A stretch of 35,379 nucleotides of DNA from CAZMJG01 sp964576365 (GCA_964576365.1 CAZNUT010000009.1:1-35379), one strand, 5' to 3'; counted from the stretch's first letter, positions 1-7,569 are shown. Notes: generated by a model not told the origin, from the sequence alone. Numbers and translations: made by a program.

Positions 1-59
1 TTTTATTTTCAGCGCTGTGTTGATATTTTATTTCTGAGAGAAAAGAATTGATATTGTAA

Positions 60-923
60 TCAATTTTTTGTGCATTTTAAGGAAATTAGTATATCAAGAT
101 TTTCTTTGTCCGGGCCATTGCCGTCAAATCCGGGAGTTTCAGTAATAAAAGTCAGGTGTTTTGTCTTTGGATGAGTAAGAAAATTGCGAAAGACCTGAAT
201 GCCTACGTTTCCTTTGCCTATGTTTTCGTGTCTATCTCGAAGCGAACCAAATGTGTCTTTACTGTCGTTTACATGTACTACTTCGAGATTTGAAAGTCCC
301 ATCAGTTCATCAAACCGCTTGATAAATCGTTCAAATGATTCCTGGGTAGTCAAGTCGTATCCAGCGGCATGTAGATGGCAGGTATCCAGACAGATTTTCA
401 ACCGTTTATCTTGTATCGTCTCAAGAAGAGTTGCCAAATCTTCCAGCCTTTTGCCTATTTTGCGGGTACCCGAGTTTTCCAGGATTAAGAAAGTCTGGGA
501 TGGCGTCTCACTTAAAATAGTTTTTAGGTTGTTTGTAAGAGTTGGAAAGTGTCCCTCTTCCTCAATATGTTTTTCGTTTTTACCATTTTTGAAGGAGCCG
601 GTGTGAACAATAGATCCTTTTACCTGTGTTTCACTCGCAAGACGAAGTTCGTGAATAAGCGAGTTGACAGATTTTTTTCCTGTTTCTCCCGGATCTGCAA
701 GGTTTATGAGGTAGCATGCGTGAAAATAAGATGCGCGAATATTATATTGTTTTTGAAGAGAACAAAATAATTTTTTTGTTTCAGGGGTGAATTGTTTTTG
801 TTGCCAGGTGCGCGGGGAGCCGGCAAATGTCTGCAGACAGTTCCCACCCATGGAAATCAGTTTCTCTATAGCCTTCTGATAACCTCCTGATGTAGAGAGA
901 TGCGCGCCCAATAGTACATTCAT
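60..923 (-). CDS. nfo: Endonuclease IV (AP endonuclease, Nfo)
   Basis: Base-excision repair enzyme that cuts DNA 5' of abasic sites using a three-metal (zinc) centre. The TIM-barrel fold and all nine expected metal ligands are visible. Counted from the upstream Met at 929 they are H70, H109, E151, D182, H185, H219, D232, H234 and E264, in the contexts YFHACY, IVHTGS, LILENS, CLDTCHLHAAGYD, VVHVNDSKD, RDRHENIGKG and ITETPG. The length (287-289 aa) is normal for the family. I prefer the Met at 923 over the in-frame Met at 929 because an extended -10 (TGcTAAAAT) ends 7 nt before it, which gives a leaderless mRNA. No partner gene is adjacent. The identification is very secure. Confidence 0.97.
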   Translation of the reverse strand: MNVLLGAHLSTSGGYQKAIEKLISMGGNCLQTFAGSPRTWQQKQFTPETKKLFCSLQKQYNIRASYFHACYLINLADPGETGKKSVNSLIHELRLASETQVKGSIVHTGSFKNGKNEKHIEEEGHFPTLTNNLKTILSETPSQTFLILENSGTRKIGKRLEDLATLLETIQDKRLKICLDTCHLHAAGYDLTTQESFERFIKRFDELMGLSNLEVVHVNDSKDTFGSLRDRHENIGKGNVGIQVFRNFLTHPKTKHLTFITETPGFDGNGPDKENLDILISLKCTKN

Positions 924-930
924 GGACATT

Positions 931-939
931 ATTTTAGCA
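931..939 (-). promoter_or_regulatory. Extended -10 promoter of nfo
   Basis: On the minus strand TGc-TAAAAT lies 7 nt upstream of the ATG at 923. No good -35 is seen, as expected for an extended -10. Transcription should start at about the A of the ATG. Confidence 0.6.
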
Positions 940-1055
940 GTTGAGAAGAAAAAAAAGATAGTAGTTAAATTGTCTCAAAGAGTGAATCATGAAGTAAAAA
1001 TTGTCTATTTTTGATCTAGTAACTCGGGCTCGTATGTTGTTCCATCGTGGTTAAT

Positions 1056-1288
1056 TCATTTTAATCTGCTTTGTCTCGCAGCCTCTTGTATGTTTCCAAA
1101 TAGTTCTGCATGACTAGGTAAGTTTGGCACGTTTCTGATAACAAGAAATGGTGGATCGTTATTATAAATAGTCAGTTCGCCATAAGAATTTGGTCATTGA
1201 GTGAAGGTAAAACTGGGCTTTTTTGAAAGCTGTAAATATCTTCTAATATCCCTTCAACTGTACCTGTGATCTTTTTGTTTTGTTCATG
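1056..1288 (-). pseudogene. Probable frameshifted remnant of a small gene
   Basis: The roughly 400-bp gap between nfo and hrcA holds two consecutive protein-like stretches in different minus-strand frames. The first (1288 down to 1172) reads EQNKKITGTVEGILEDIYSF and onward to SPVLPSLNDQI. The second (about 1190 down to the stop at 1056-1058) reads YGELTIYNNDPPFLVIRN and onward to ELFGNIQEAARQSRLK. One -1 shift near 1180-1190 would join them into a protein of about 80 aa. A TATAAT lies at 1303-1308 on the minus strand, but the first frame has no ATG, GTG or TTG start and begins at ATA codons. This suggests a decayed gene. The YGELTI...PPFLVI part faintly resembles small antitoxin-like proteins, but I do not assign a family. 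It could also be chance open frames. Confidence 0.4.
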
Positions 1289-1326
1289 GCCTATTATGCT
1301 TTATTATAGCTCAAATATCTATCCAC

Positions 1327-1355
1327 TTGACAGGTATTAGCAGAGTTGTTAAGAT
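1327..1355 (+). promoter_or_regulatory. hrcA promoter (TTGACA-17-TAAGAT)
   Basis: A consensus -35 TTGACA at 1327-1332 is followed by a 17-bp spacer and a -10 TAAGAT at 1350-1355. The predicted transcription start is about 1361-1363, at the hrcA ATG. The TTG inside the -35 box is in frame with hrcA and could be mistaken for a start codon. Confidence 0.75.
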
Positions 1356-1363
1356 AATGCTAA
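1337..1363 (+). promoter_or_regulatory. CIRCE-like HrcA operator
   Basis: A 27-bp element has the CIRCE geometry: a 9-bp arm TTAGCAGAG, a 9-bp spacer and a 9-bp arm TAATGCTAA. The outer six bases of each arm (TTAGCA and TGCTAA) match the canonical TTAGCACTC-N9-GAGTGCTAA, and the inner three bases of each arm have diverged. It overlaps the -10 of hrcA and ends on the A of the ATG at 1363. Bound HrcA would block RNA polymerase, giving autoregulation of the heat-shock operon. Confidence 0.75.
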
Positions 1364-2106
1364 TGGAAGACTTGACTCAAAGACAAATCGATATTCTTAC
1401 TGCAATCATCAAAGAGTACACTGAGACCGGTGAAGCGGTAGGATCAGAAATTCTCGAACGCAAATACAAACTGGGAGTTTCACCTGCGACAATTCGCAAT
1501 GAAATGGTCGTGCTCGCCCACAAAGGATATCTTGAGAAAAATCATTTTTCTTCTGGTCGACTGCCATCACCCAAAGGATATCGCTTTTATATCACCAATG
1601 TGATGAAAGAGCGTTCACTTTCGACGGTAGATGAGGTTGCATTTAAACACAGTATCTGGGATGAACGAGTGAAAGAGTATCGCATGCTTTCTCAGGCGGT
1701 GAGAGTTTTGGCCGAAAAAACCGGTCTTCTTGCTCTTGTGACAACAAATTCCGGCGATTTATATTATGCAGGTGTTTGTAATTTGCTTAAACAGGATGAG
1801 TTTCGTAATCCCGATGTTTCCCAACCCGTGCTTTCAAGACTTGATCAAGTGAATTTCTGGGTAGAGATTTTAAAGCAATCTATAGCTTCAAAAAGAGATA
1901 TACTGCTGATTTTGGGAGAAGATGATTTTCGAGATGAAATTTTCGATTCATGCGCCAGTATTTTTGGTGAATTTGAATCACCCCGGATCAGCGGCATTAT
2001 AGGCGTCATTGGACCAAAGCATATCCCGTATGAATATGTTGTTCCTCAAATCCGATATTTATCCCAACTTATCGAGGAGATCATTAGATTAAAAAATAAT
2101 GAATAG
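1363..2106 (+). CDS. hrcA: Heat-inducible transcription repressor HrcA (short form)
   Basis: Represses heat-shock genes by binding CIRCE. The N-terminal winged helix begins LTQRQIDILTAIIKEYTETG and includes the characteristic GVSPATIRNEM recognition segment and the SGRLPSPKGYRFY wing. The C-terminus keeps the family pattern GPKHIPYEYVVPQIRYLSQL. The start at 1363 is chosen because the promoter and operator lie immediately upstream and overlap it; in-frame ATG 1357 and TTG 1327 fall inside the promoter. The protein is about 248 aa, while typical HrcA is about 340 aa, so much of the central GAF-like and inserted dimerisation region is missing. It is first in hrcA-grpE-dnaK, with grpE 6 nt downstream. 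Confidence 0.95.
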   Translation: MEDLTQRQIDILTAIIKEYTETGEAVGSEILERKYKLGVSPATIRNEMVVLAHKGYLEKNHFSSGRLPSPKGYRFYITNVMKERSLSTVDEVAFKHSIWDERVKEYRMLSQAVRVLAEKTGLLALVTTNSGDLYYAGVCNLLKQDEFRNPDVSQPVLSRLDQVNFWVEILKQSIASKRDILLILGEDDFRDEIFDSCASIFGEFESPRISGIIGVIGPKHIPYEYVVPQIRYLSQLIEEIIRLKNNE

Positions 2107-2112
2107 TATTAT

Positions 2113-2637
2113 ATGACAGATAAAAAACAACAGGTTGTAAATGAACAGTCTGATATTGAAACATCGTTAAATGAAGAAAACAGAATCGAGACGCCAGCCG
2201 TAACGTGCGAAGATCAGCTTGTAGAAGCAAAAAAAGAATTGGAACATATGCGTCAACTTTACTTGAGGGCTTTAGCTGATTACAAAAATCAGGAACAGCG
2301 AGTCAGGCAAGAGCGCATCCAGATGCGAGATATATTGCGTGAACAATTTGTTGGAGAGCTTTTACCTATACTCGATCATCTTGATACGGCTGAAGCTTTT
2401 ACAAAAGACCCAGGCTTGCAGATGATCGCCAAAATGATGAGAGATACATTAAAAACTATGGGTTTAGAACAAGTTGAGTTGTTAAACAAAGTATATGACC
2501 CACATGAAGCTGAAGTCATAGAGGTGATAGAAGGTGAAAAAGACGACGTGATCATTGCGGTTTTACAAAAAGCATATAAGATGCATGGACATGTTATCCG
2601 ACCCGGCACCGTTAAAGTGAGTCGGAAAAAGAATTAG
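2113..2637 (+). CDS. grpE: GrpE nucleotide exchange factor
   Basis: Cytoplasmic co-chaperone that releases ADP from DnaK. The 174-aa protein has an acidic, variable N-terminus (about 1-30), a long charged helix consistent with the dimerising coiled coil (about 30-80, LVEAKKELEHMRQLYLRALADYKN), and the C-terminal beta domain ending HGHVIRPGTVKVSRKKN, the GrpE signature region. It lies 6 nt after hrcA and 28 nt before dnaK, so it is almost certainly cotranscribed from the hrcA promoter under CIRCE control. No Shine-Dalgarno precedes the ATG. Confidence 0.96.
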   Translation: MTDKKQQVVNEQSDIETSLNEENRIETPAVTCEDQLVEAKKELEHMRQLYLRALADYKNQEQRVRQERIQMRDILREQFVGELLPILDHLDTAEAFTKDPGLQMIAKMMRDTLKTMGLEQVELLNKVYDPHEAEVIEVIEGEKDDVIIAVLQKAYKMHGHVIRPGTVKVSRKKN

Positions 2638-2665
2638 CACATTTATTAATTATTACTTTATATAT

Positions 2666-4564
2666 ATGTCAAAAATCATAGGAATCGATCTCGGGACAAC
2701 TAATTCAGCAGTCGCAGTGATGGAGGGAGGTAAGCCGGTGATCATTCATTCCAAAGAAGGTCGAAATGTCATTCCTTCTGTCGTGGATCCGGTGAAACGC
2801 GTGGTGGGAGATGTGGCAAAACGACAGATGGTGCTAAATCCACACCGTACATTGTATTCAGTCAAACGACTTATGGGAAGGCGCTTTCAAGATGCCTCAA
2901 TATCACATGATAAAAGTTTACTCCCCTACAAAATTGTTGAAGGAAAAGATGGCCGTGTGGAAGTAGAAGTAGAAGGTAAAAAATATACACCTCAGGAAAT
3001 TTCTGCACTTGTTTTGACCAAAGTCAAAGAAGACGCTGAAGCATATTTAGGTGAAAAAATTGATAGGGCGGTTATTACCGTTCCTGCGTATTTTGATGAC
3101 GCTCAGCGACAGGCCACCAAGCAAGCCGGTGAGATCGCTGGCCTCAAAGTGGAGCGTATTCTTAATGAGCCAACTGCCGCAGCACTCGCATACGGACTGG
3201 ACAAGTCTCATGCGCATACTATCGCAGTTTACGATCTCGGAGGAGGAACGTTTGACATTACTATTTTGGAGCTTGGAGATGGTGTATTTGAAGTAAAAGC
3301 TACAAATGGAGACACTCATTTAGGAGGAGATGATTTTGACAAGGTTCTCATTGATTACATTGCTGATGAGTTTAAAAAAGAAAATAGTATCGATTTGCGA
3401 AAAGATACTCAGGCGTTGCAGAGATTAAAAGAAGCTGCAGAAAAAGCCAAAATCGAATTGTCATCATCCACTGAAGCAGAAATCAATCTGCCATATGTCA
3501 CTATTCGCGACAATCAACCTCTCCATCTCGTGATGAAGATCACAAGGGCAAAATTTGAATCGCTTGTCGATGAATTGATTCAAAGAACATTTGAACCGTT
3601 GCGTAAAGCATTGAAAGACGCAAAAATTTCAGCCAAAGATGTACAAGAAGTCATCATGGTTGGAGGTATGACTCGTGTGCCCAAAATTATTGAAGAAGTA
3701 AAGAAATTTTTTGGTAAAGATCCAAATCGTTCGGTGAATCCGGATGAGGTAGTTGCGATAGGCGCCGCTGTACAGGCAGGCATCCTCACTGGCGAGGCAA
3801 AGGATGTTGTGTTGCTCGATGTGACACCATTGACTTTGGGAGTAGAAACATTGGGAGGTGTCATGACACCGCTTATTCAGCGCAATACTACGGTGCCTAC
3901 TTCAAAATCAGAAGTATTTTCTACTGCGCAGGATAATCAGACTCAGGTGCAGATACATATATTGCAGGGAGAGCGTCCACTCGCGAGAGATAACAAATCG
4001 TTGGGTACATTTACTCTTGAAGGTATTCCTCCTGCACCACGAGGTGTACCACAGGTCGAAGTCACCTGTGATTTAGATGCCAATGGGTTGCTCACAGTCA
4101 CTGCCAAAGACAAGGCGACAGGAAAATCACAAAGTATCACCATCACAGGTTCCACAGGTCTTTCCAAAGAAGAAATCGAGCGTATGAAGGAGGAAGCGAC
4201 CAAAAATGAAGAAAATGATCGTAAAGTAAAAGAGCGTATTGATGCCAAAAATAAAGCAGAACATCTTGTATATACAGCGGAAAAAGCGTTAAAAGATGGA
4301 GGGGACAAAGTACCCGCAGATATTAAATCCGATGTAGAAGGAAAGATTAAAGATTTGAAAGATTTGATGGTAAAAGAAGATGCTGATGCTGGCGAAATTG
4401 ATGCAAAAACTGGAGCATTATCTGAAACACTTCAGAAAATTGGTCAAACAGCTTATCAATCTCAATCGCAAGCAGGAGAACAATCTGCATCACAAGAAGC
4501 TCAGCAAGAAGCTCCATCTGACGACAAGAAAAAAGACGTAGAGGAAGGCGAAGTGGTTGGCTAG
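2666..4564 (+). CDS. dnaK: Molecular chaperone DnaK (Hsp70)
   Basis: ATP-dependent Hsp70 chaperone. The 632-aa protein has the actin-like ATPase domain beginning IIGIDLGTTNS (residues 4-14), then AVITVPAYFDDAQRQATKQA, NEPTAAALAYG, and the phosphate loops VYDLGGGTFD and VGGMTRVPKI. An interdomain linker rich in VVLLDVTPLTLG is followed by the substrate-binding beta domain and the helical lid (from about residue 500). The tail is rich in Q, S, A and E and ends DVEEGEVVG. The length is normal. It follows grpE closely, and the upstream sequence is very AT-rich without a ribosome-binding site. Confidence 0.98.
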   Translation: MSKIIGIDLGTTNSAVAVMEGGKPVIIHSKEGRNVIPSVVDPVKRVVGDVAKRQMVLNPHRTLYSVKRLMGRRFQDASISHDKSLLPYKIVEGKDGRVEVEVEGKKYTPQEISALVLTKVKEDAEAYLGEKIDRAVITVPAYFDDAQRQATKQAGEIAGLKVERILNEPTAAALAYGLDKSHAHTIAVYDLGGGTFDITILELGDGVFEVKATNGDTHLGGDDFDKVLIDYIADEFKKENSIDLRKDTQALQRLKEAAEKAKIELSSSTEAEINLPYVTIRDNQPLHLVMKITRAKFESLVDELIQRTFEPLRKALKDAKISAKDVQEVIMVGGMTRVPKIIEEVKKFFGKDPNRSVNPDEVVAIGAAVQAGILTGEAKDVVLLDVTPLTLGVETLGGVMTPLIQRNTTVPTSKSEVFSTAQDNQTQVQIHILQGERPLARDNKSLGTFTLEGIPPAPRGVPQVEVTCDLDANGLLTVTAKDKATGKSQSITITGSTGLSKEEIERMKEEATKNEENDRKVKERIDAKNKAEHLVYTAEKALKDGGDKVPADIKSDVEGKIKDLKDLMVKEDADAGEIDAKTGALSETLQKIGQTAYQSQSQAGEQSASQEAQQEAPSDDKKKDVEEGEVVG

Positions 4565-4580
4565 GCAATACTGTGGCTTC

Positions 4581-4658
4581 TTAGCTGTTAGGCCTGCCCT
4601 CCGAATCGGAGAGTGTTGTTGATTAGCTTATTAGGTTTAGTTAACAGGTAAAAGTGAA
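4581..4658 (+). repeat. Dispersed AT-rich intergenic motifs
   Basis: TTAGCTGTTAGGCCTGC at 4581-4597 recurs in split form at 9813-9836. GGTAAAAGTGAA at 4647-4658 recurs at 20543-20554, and 11 bp of it recurs inverted at 8417-8427. All copies are intergenic. Confidence 0.6.
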
Positions 4659-4778
4659 TAGATAATAGGTTTCTTTTTAAAACTACTATTTAAAATTTAG
4701 GATTTAGTATTTTCATTAGAAATTGGATATTGGTATTTGTTACTCGGGTCAGCTAGAGGCTGGCAGGTTTTTAGCTTG

Positions 4779-4830
4779 TTAGTGATAAACGTCATTGCGA
4801 GGAGAGATTCAACATGACGAAGCAGTCTGT
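4779..4830 (+). repeat. Dispersed intergenic repeat, copy 1 (GTCATTGCGAGGAG family)
   Basis: The 26 bases at 4779-4804 are identical to 17285-17310. After a short variable segment both copies continue with GACGAAGCA(G/A)TCT (4816 onward here). This layout, TCATTGCGAGGAG...CGACGAAGCAATCT, resembles a short palindromic intergenic repeat found in many unrelated bacterial genomes. It does not code. Confidence 0.7.
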
Positions 4831-4906
4831 AATAATTGTCATTCTGGCCTGCCTGCTGGAGGGAGGGTGATATGTGTGTATTTATTACCACCTCCCCCTT
4901 CGGGTA

Positions 4907-4929
4907 CTCCTCCTTAAAAAAAGGAGGAG
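4907..4929 (+). repeat. 9-bp stem hairpin CTCCTCCTT/AAGGAGGAG
   Basis: A perfect 9-bp inverted repeat with an AAAAA loop is preceded by CCTCCCCCTTCGGG. It sits between dnaK and dnaJ. No T-run follows it on the plus strand, so it is not a classical terminator. It looks like another dispersed hairpin repeat. Confidence 0.6.
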
Positions 4930-4968
4930 AGTAAATTGGAAATTGATTTGGAAATTAGTAATTCGTCA

Positions 4969-4998
4969 TTGGTAATTTGCCACTCTTTGATTTATAGT
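4969..4998 (+). promoter_or_regulatory. dnaJ promoter (TTGGTA-18-TATAGT)
   Basis: A -35-like TTGGTA at 4969-4974, an 18-bp spacer and a -10 TATAGT at 4993-4998 end 8 nt before the dnaJ ATG. This predicts a transcript with essentially no leader. No CIRCE element is seen here. Confidence 0.55.
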
Positions 4999-5006
4999 AT
5001 TACTTC

Positions 5007-5852
5007 ATGAAAGATTATTATTCAGAATTAGGAGTTTCTCGTAGCGCTACAGCTGCGGAAATAAAATCTGCATACAGAAAGCTGGCACTGCAATGGCATC
5101 CTGACAGAAATAAAGCTCCAGAAGCAAACGAAAAATTTAAAGCGATAAACCGTGCGTACGAAGTTCTTTCAGATGAAGCAAAAAAACAACTGTATGATCA
5201 GATGGGACATGATGCATACACACGGAGCGGAGGAGCGACGCAAGGAGCAGGGGGTGCAGGATATGGACAGTATGGGCCATTTTCTTATTACTCAACAGGA
5301 GGTCAAAACGTAGATTTTGATTTAGGTGGCATGGACCCTTTTGAAATTTTTGAACAGTTTTTTGGCGGAGGTGGTAGAGGCCGCGCTAGACAACGAAGAT
5401 CGGTGTATGAATTACAACTTTCATTTGATGAAGCTGTACATGGTGTAGAGAAAAAGACAGTTATTGGTGGTAAAGAGCGTAGTATCAAAGTACCTGCTGG
5501 TGTGGATACGGGTTCTCGTATTAGATTTTCAGATTTTGATATAGTTGTGTCAGTCCGACCTCATAATACGTTCCGGCGAGAAGGACAAGATATTTATATT
5601 GAAAAACGTATCACCTATCCACAGGCAGTACTAGGAGATGTTGTTGAGGTGATAACGATCAGTGAGCCGGTCAAAATCAGAGTGCGTCCAGGTACGCAGT
5701 CCGGCACTGTGGTGCGTTTACGTGAAAAAGGCGTACCTCATCCAAATTCAAGTCGAAAAGGCGATCAATATGTAGTTTTACAAGTAGATATACCACAAAA
5801 TCCATCAACAAAAGCGAAAGAATTGATTGAACAACTCAAAGGAGTTTTGTAG
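5007..5852 (+). CDS. dnaJ: DnaJ-type co-chaperone without zinc finger (CbpA-like)
   Basis: J-domain protein that stimulates DnaK ATPase. The J domain (1-65) carries the essential HPD at residues 31-33 (ALQWHPDRNK). A Gly/Phe/Tyr-rich linker follows (about 75-130, including GGAGYGQYGPF and FGGGGRGRARQ), then the beta-sandwich substrate domains and a C-terminal segment ending IEQLKGVL. The CxxCxGxG zinc-finger repeats of classical type I DnaJ are absent, so this is a type II (CbpA-like) protein of 281 aa. It lies downstream of dnaK but has its own promoter, and no CIRCE is visible, so its heat-shock control may differ from the hrcA operon. Confidence 0.93.
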   Translation: MKDYYSELGVSRSATAAEIKSAYRKLALQWHPDRNKAPEANEKFKAINRAYEVLSDEAKKQLYDQMGHDAYTRSGGATQGAGGAGYGQYGPFSYYSTGGQNVDFDLGGMDPFEIFEQFFGGGGRGRARQRRSVYELQLSFDEAVHGVEKKTVIGGKERSIKVPAGVDTGSRIRFSDFDIVVSVRPHNTFRREGQDIYIEKRITYPQAVLGDVVEVITISEPVKIRVRPGTQSGTVVRLREKGVPHPNSSRKGDQYVVLQVDIPQNPSTKAKELIEQLKGVL

Positions 5853-5943
5853 TTTGACGAATATAAGGAGAGAGGTTATAGCAACATTTTATCAGGATAT
5901 ATTTTTTATAAAATATCACGCTTTTAAGTAATACATATATGTT

Positions 5944-6966
5944 ATGTCCGAAGTAATACAGATGCAAAGTAAGATAAACAATCTATCTGTATACACTCAT
6001 TATCTTGTCATGGTTCAGGCAATCCACCGTTTTTTAGCTCAAAAAAAATATTTACAGCTCGATTTGCCAGTTCTTGCACCTTCACTGATTCCTGAAAGCT
6101 ACCTTGAGGTTTTTGAAACCACATTTACCTACCTAGACGCCCATAAAAAATATTATCTTACGCCTTCGCCAGAACTTTTCATAAAGCGGCTTCTTGCGGA
6201 TGGAGTGGGAGATTGTTATTACCTGGGCAAATGTTTCCGCAATAGTGAGCCGCATTCACCTCGTCACGAGCCAGAATTTACAATGCTTGAATGGTATAAA
6301 GTAGGTGAAAATTACCGATTTATGGCTCATGAAGTGTTATCTTTGCTTCAATTTCTTGCAAAAGAAGTGTGTCAAAGTACAGATAATACCATTACATATC
6401 AAGGTAAGCATATTGATTTGACAAGCTGGGAAGAGTTGACTGTCGCTGAGGCATTTGAACAGTATGCTGGCATTTCTGCAGAAGAGCTATTTGATCATAA
6501 ATTGTTTGCAGCCAAGGCTCAGGAAAAAAAATATAAGACAGAAGGATTTGGTTATGAAGATCTTTTTTCGCAAATATATACTCAGGAGGTTGAACCGCAC
6601 CTGGGTATGAATGGTAAACCTACTCTTCTTTACGATTATCCAGTTGAGTTTGCAGCTCTTTCAAAACCAAATGATGACGGGAAAACTTCTCAACGATTTG
6701 AATTTTATATCAGTGGACTTGAATTGGGCAATTGCTACAGTGAACTAACCGACTGGAAATTGCAGGAAACGAGATTTGCCGATGAGGAGGCAGCCAGAAA
6801 AAAATCTGGTAAAATAGAACATCCAACCGATTGGGGTTTTATTGACGCTTTGAAAAAAGGTTTGCCGAATTCGACTGGAATTGCAATCGGGGTAGAGAGA
6901 CTAGGCATGATCTTTACTAATGTTAACGAAATTGAAAAATTGAAATTGATTTCTATTAGCAATTAA
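5944..6966 (+). CDS. epmA: EF-P lysine ligase EpmA (LysRS-like, no anticodon domain)
   Basis: Class II lysyl-tRNA-synthetase-like catalytic core of 340 aa without the N-terminal OB-fold anticodon-binding domain, the architecture of EpmA (GenX/PoxA/YjeA). It activates (R)-beta-lysine or lysine and attaches it to EF-P. Visible motifs are CYYLGKCFRNSEPHSPRHEP (motif 2), EFTMLEWYK, ELGNCYSELTD, and motif 3 GIAIGVERLGMIF. The IDALKKGLPNSTG segment parallels E. coli EpmA. It sits 10 nt upstream of efp, which strongly supports the assignment over a truncated tRNA synthetase. The EpmB aminomutase is not in this window, so the donor amino acid is unknown. Confidence 0.88.
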   Translation: MSEVIQMQSKINNLSVYTHYLVMVQAIHRFLAQKKYLQLDLPVLAPSLIPESYLEVFETTFTYLDAHKKYYLTPSPELFIKRLLADGVGDCYYLGKCFRNSEPHSPRHEPEFTMLEWYKVGENYRFMAHEVLSLLQFLAKEVCQSTDNTITYQGKHIDLTSWEELTVAEAFEQYAGISAEELFDHKLFAAKAQEKKYKTEGFGYEDLFSQIYTQEVEPHLGMNGKPTLLYDYPVEFAALSKPNDDGKTSQRFEFYISGLELGNCYSELTDWKLQETRFADEEAARKKSGKIEHPTDWGFIDALKKGLPNSTGIAIGVERLGMIFTNVNEIEKLKLISISN

Positions 6967-6976
6967 TTTTTTCTCT

Positions 6977-7546
6977 ATGGCTTCCGTTTACGCTGGAAAT
7001 TTAAAAAAAGGTGAATTTATCATCTATCAAGGTGATATCTGGCAAGTTCAAAAAACAGAATTTTATTCTCCCGGCAAAGGTTCTGCGCTCATGAGAACAA
7101 AAATTAAGAATGTCGTATCAGGAAAAAATATTGACTACACATTTAAATCTTCAGAGTCAGTTGAAACGGTTGAGGTAAATAGCATTGAGATGCAGTATTT
7201 ATATCATGATGCTGAATATGCATACTTCATGGATCAGCGTTCGTACAACCAATATCAAGTACCTTTGAGTGTCATTGGTGACGTGATTGAATTTATCAAG
7301 GAAGGAGACAATATATTCGTGTATGTTCATGACGAAAAACCGTTGAGTATCCGTGCGCCACTTTCTGTGACTCTTAAAATTACCGCGACCGAAGACGCTG
7401 TCAAGGGAGATACGGTAAGCGGAGCAAAAAAAGAAGCAACGCTTGAAACTGGAGCAAAAGTCATGGTGCCGCTTTTTATTAAAGTAGGAGAAAAAATCAG
7501 CATCAATCCGGAAACACGTGAATATACTGGAAGACAGTCTGAATAA
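6977..7546 (+). CDS. efp: Translation elongation factor P
   Basis: Helps ribosomes through polyproline stretches. The 189-aa protein has three OB-like domains (KOW-like N-domain, central domain, C-domain ending ISINPETREYTGRQ). Lysine 34 is present in the loop SPGKGSA, the exact site that EpmA modifies in E. coli, and the gene directly follows epmA. EF-P of lineages using arginine rhamnosylation carries Arg at this position, so Lys plus epmA indicates the lysylation pathway. The 10-nt spacing and lack of a separate promoter suggest an epmA-efp transcript. Confidence 0.97.
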   Translation: MASVYAGNLKKGEFIIYQGDIWQVQKTEFYSPGKGSALMRTKIKNVVSGKNIDYTFKSSESVETVEVNSIEMQYLYHDAEYAYFMDQRSYNQYQVPLSVIGDVIEFIKEGDNIFVYVHDEKPLSIRAPLSVTLKITATEDAVKGDTVSGAKKEATLETGAKVMVPLFIKVGEKISINPETREYTGRQSE

Positions 7547-7569
7547 AATTTAGTTTTATATCGTTCTGA

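Larger units (their letters stand above)
4565..5006 (+). other. Intergenic region dnaK-dnaJ made of repeat fragments
   Basis: This 442-bp gap contains no gene I can support. It holds a short inverted repeat (CTCCGA-A-TCGGAG near 4599-4611), a copy of a dispersed motif (TTAGCTGTTAGGCCTGC, 4581-4597), a GGTAAAAGTGAA motif (4647-4658), a 26-bp sequence repeated at 17285, and a strong hairpin at 4907-4929. The dnaJ promoter is at its right end. A 64-codon minus-strand open frame at 4697-4891 runs through these repeats and is not credible as a gene. Confidence 0.7.

Noticed and set aside
1..51. C-terminus of a plus-strand gene entering from the left edge
   Set aside because: The frame is open for only 16 codons before TGA, a second frame is similarly open, and no motif is recognisable.
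1327..1362. TTG start of hrcA giving 12 extra residues
   Set aside because: The TTG is the first half of a consensus -35 box. The promoter and operator occupy this stretch, and HrcA proteins start close to the LTxRQ segment.
4697..4891. 64-codon minus-strand frame between dnaK and dnaJ
   Set aside because: It is built from dispersed repeat DNA and includes the 26-bp repeat.
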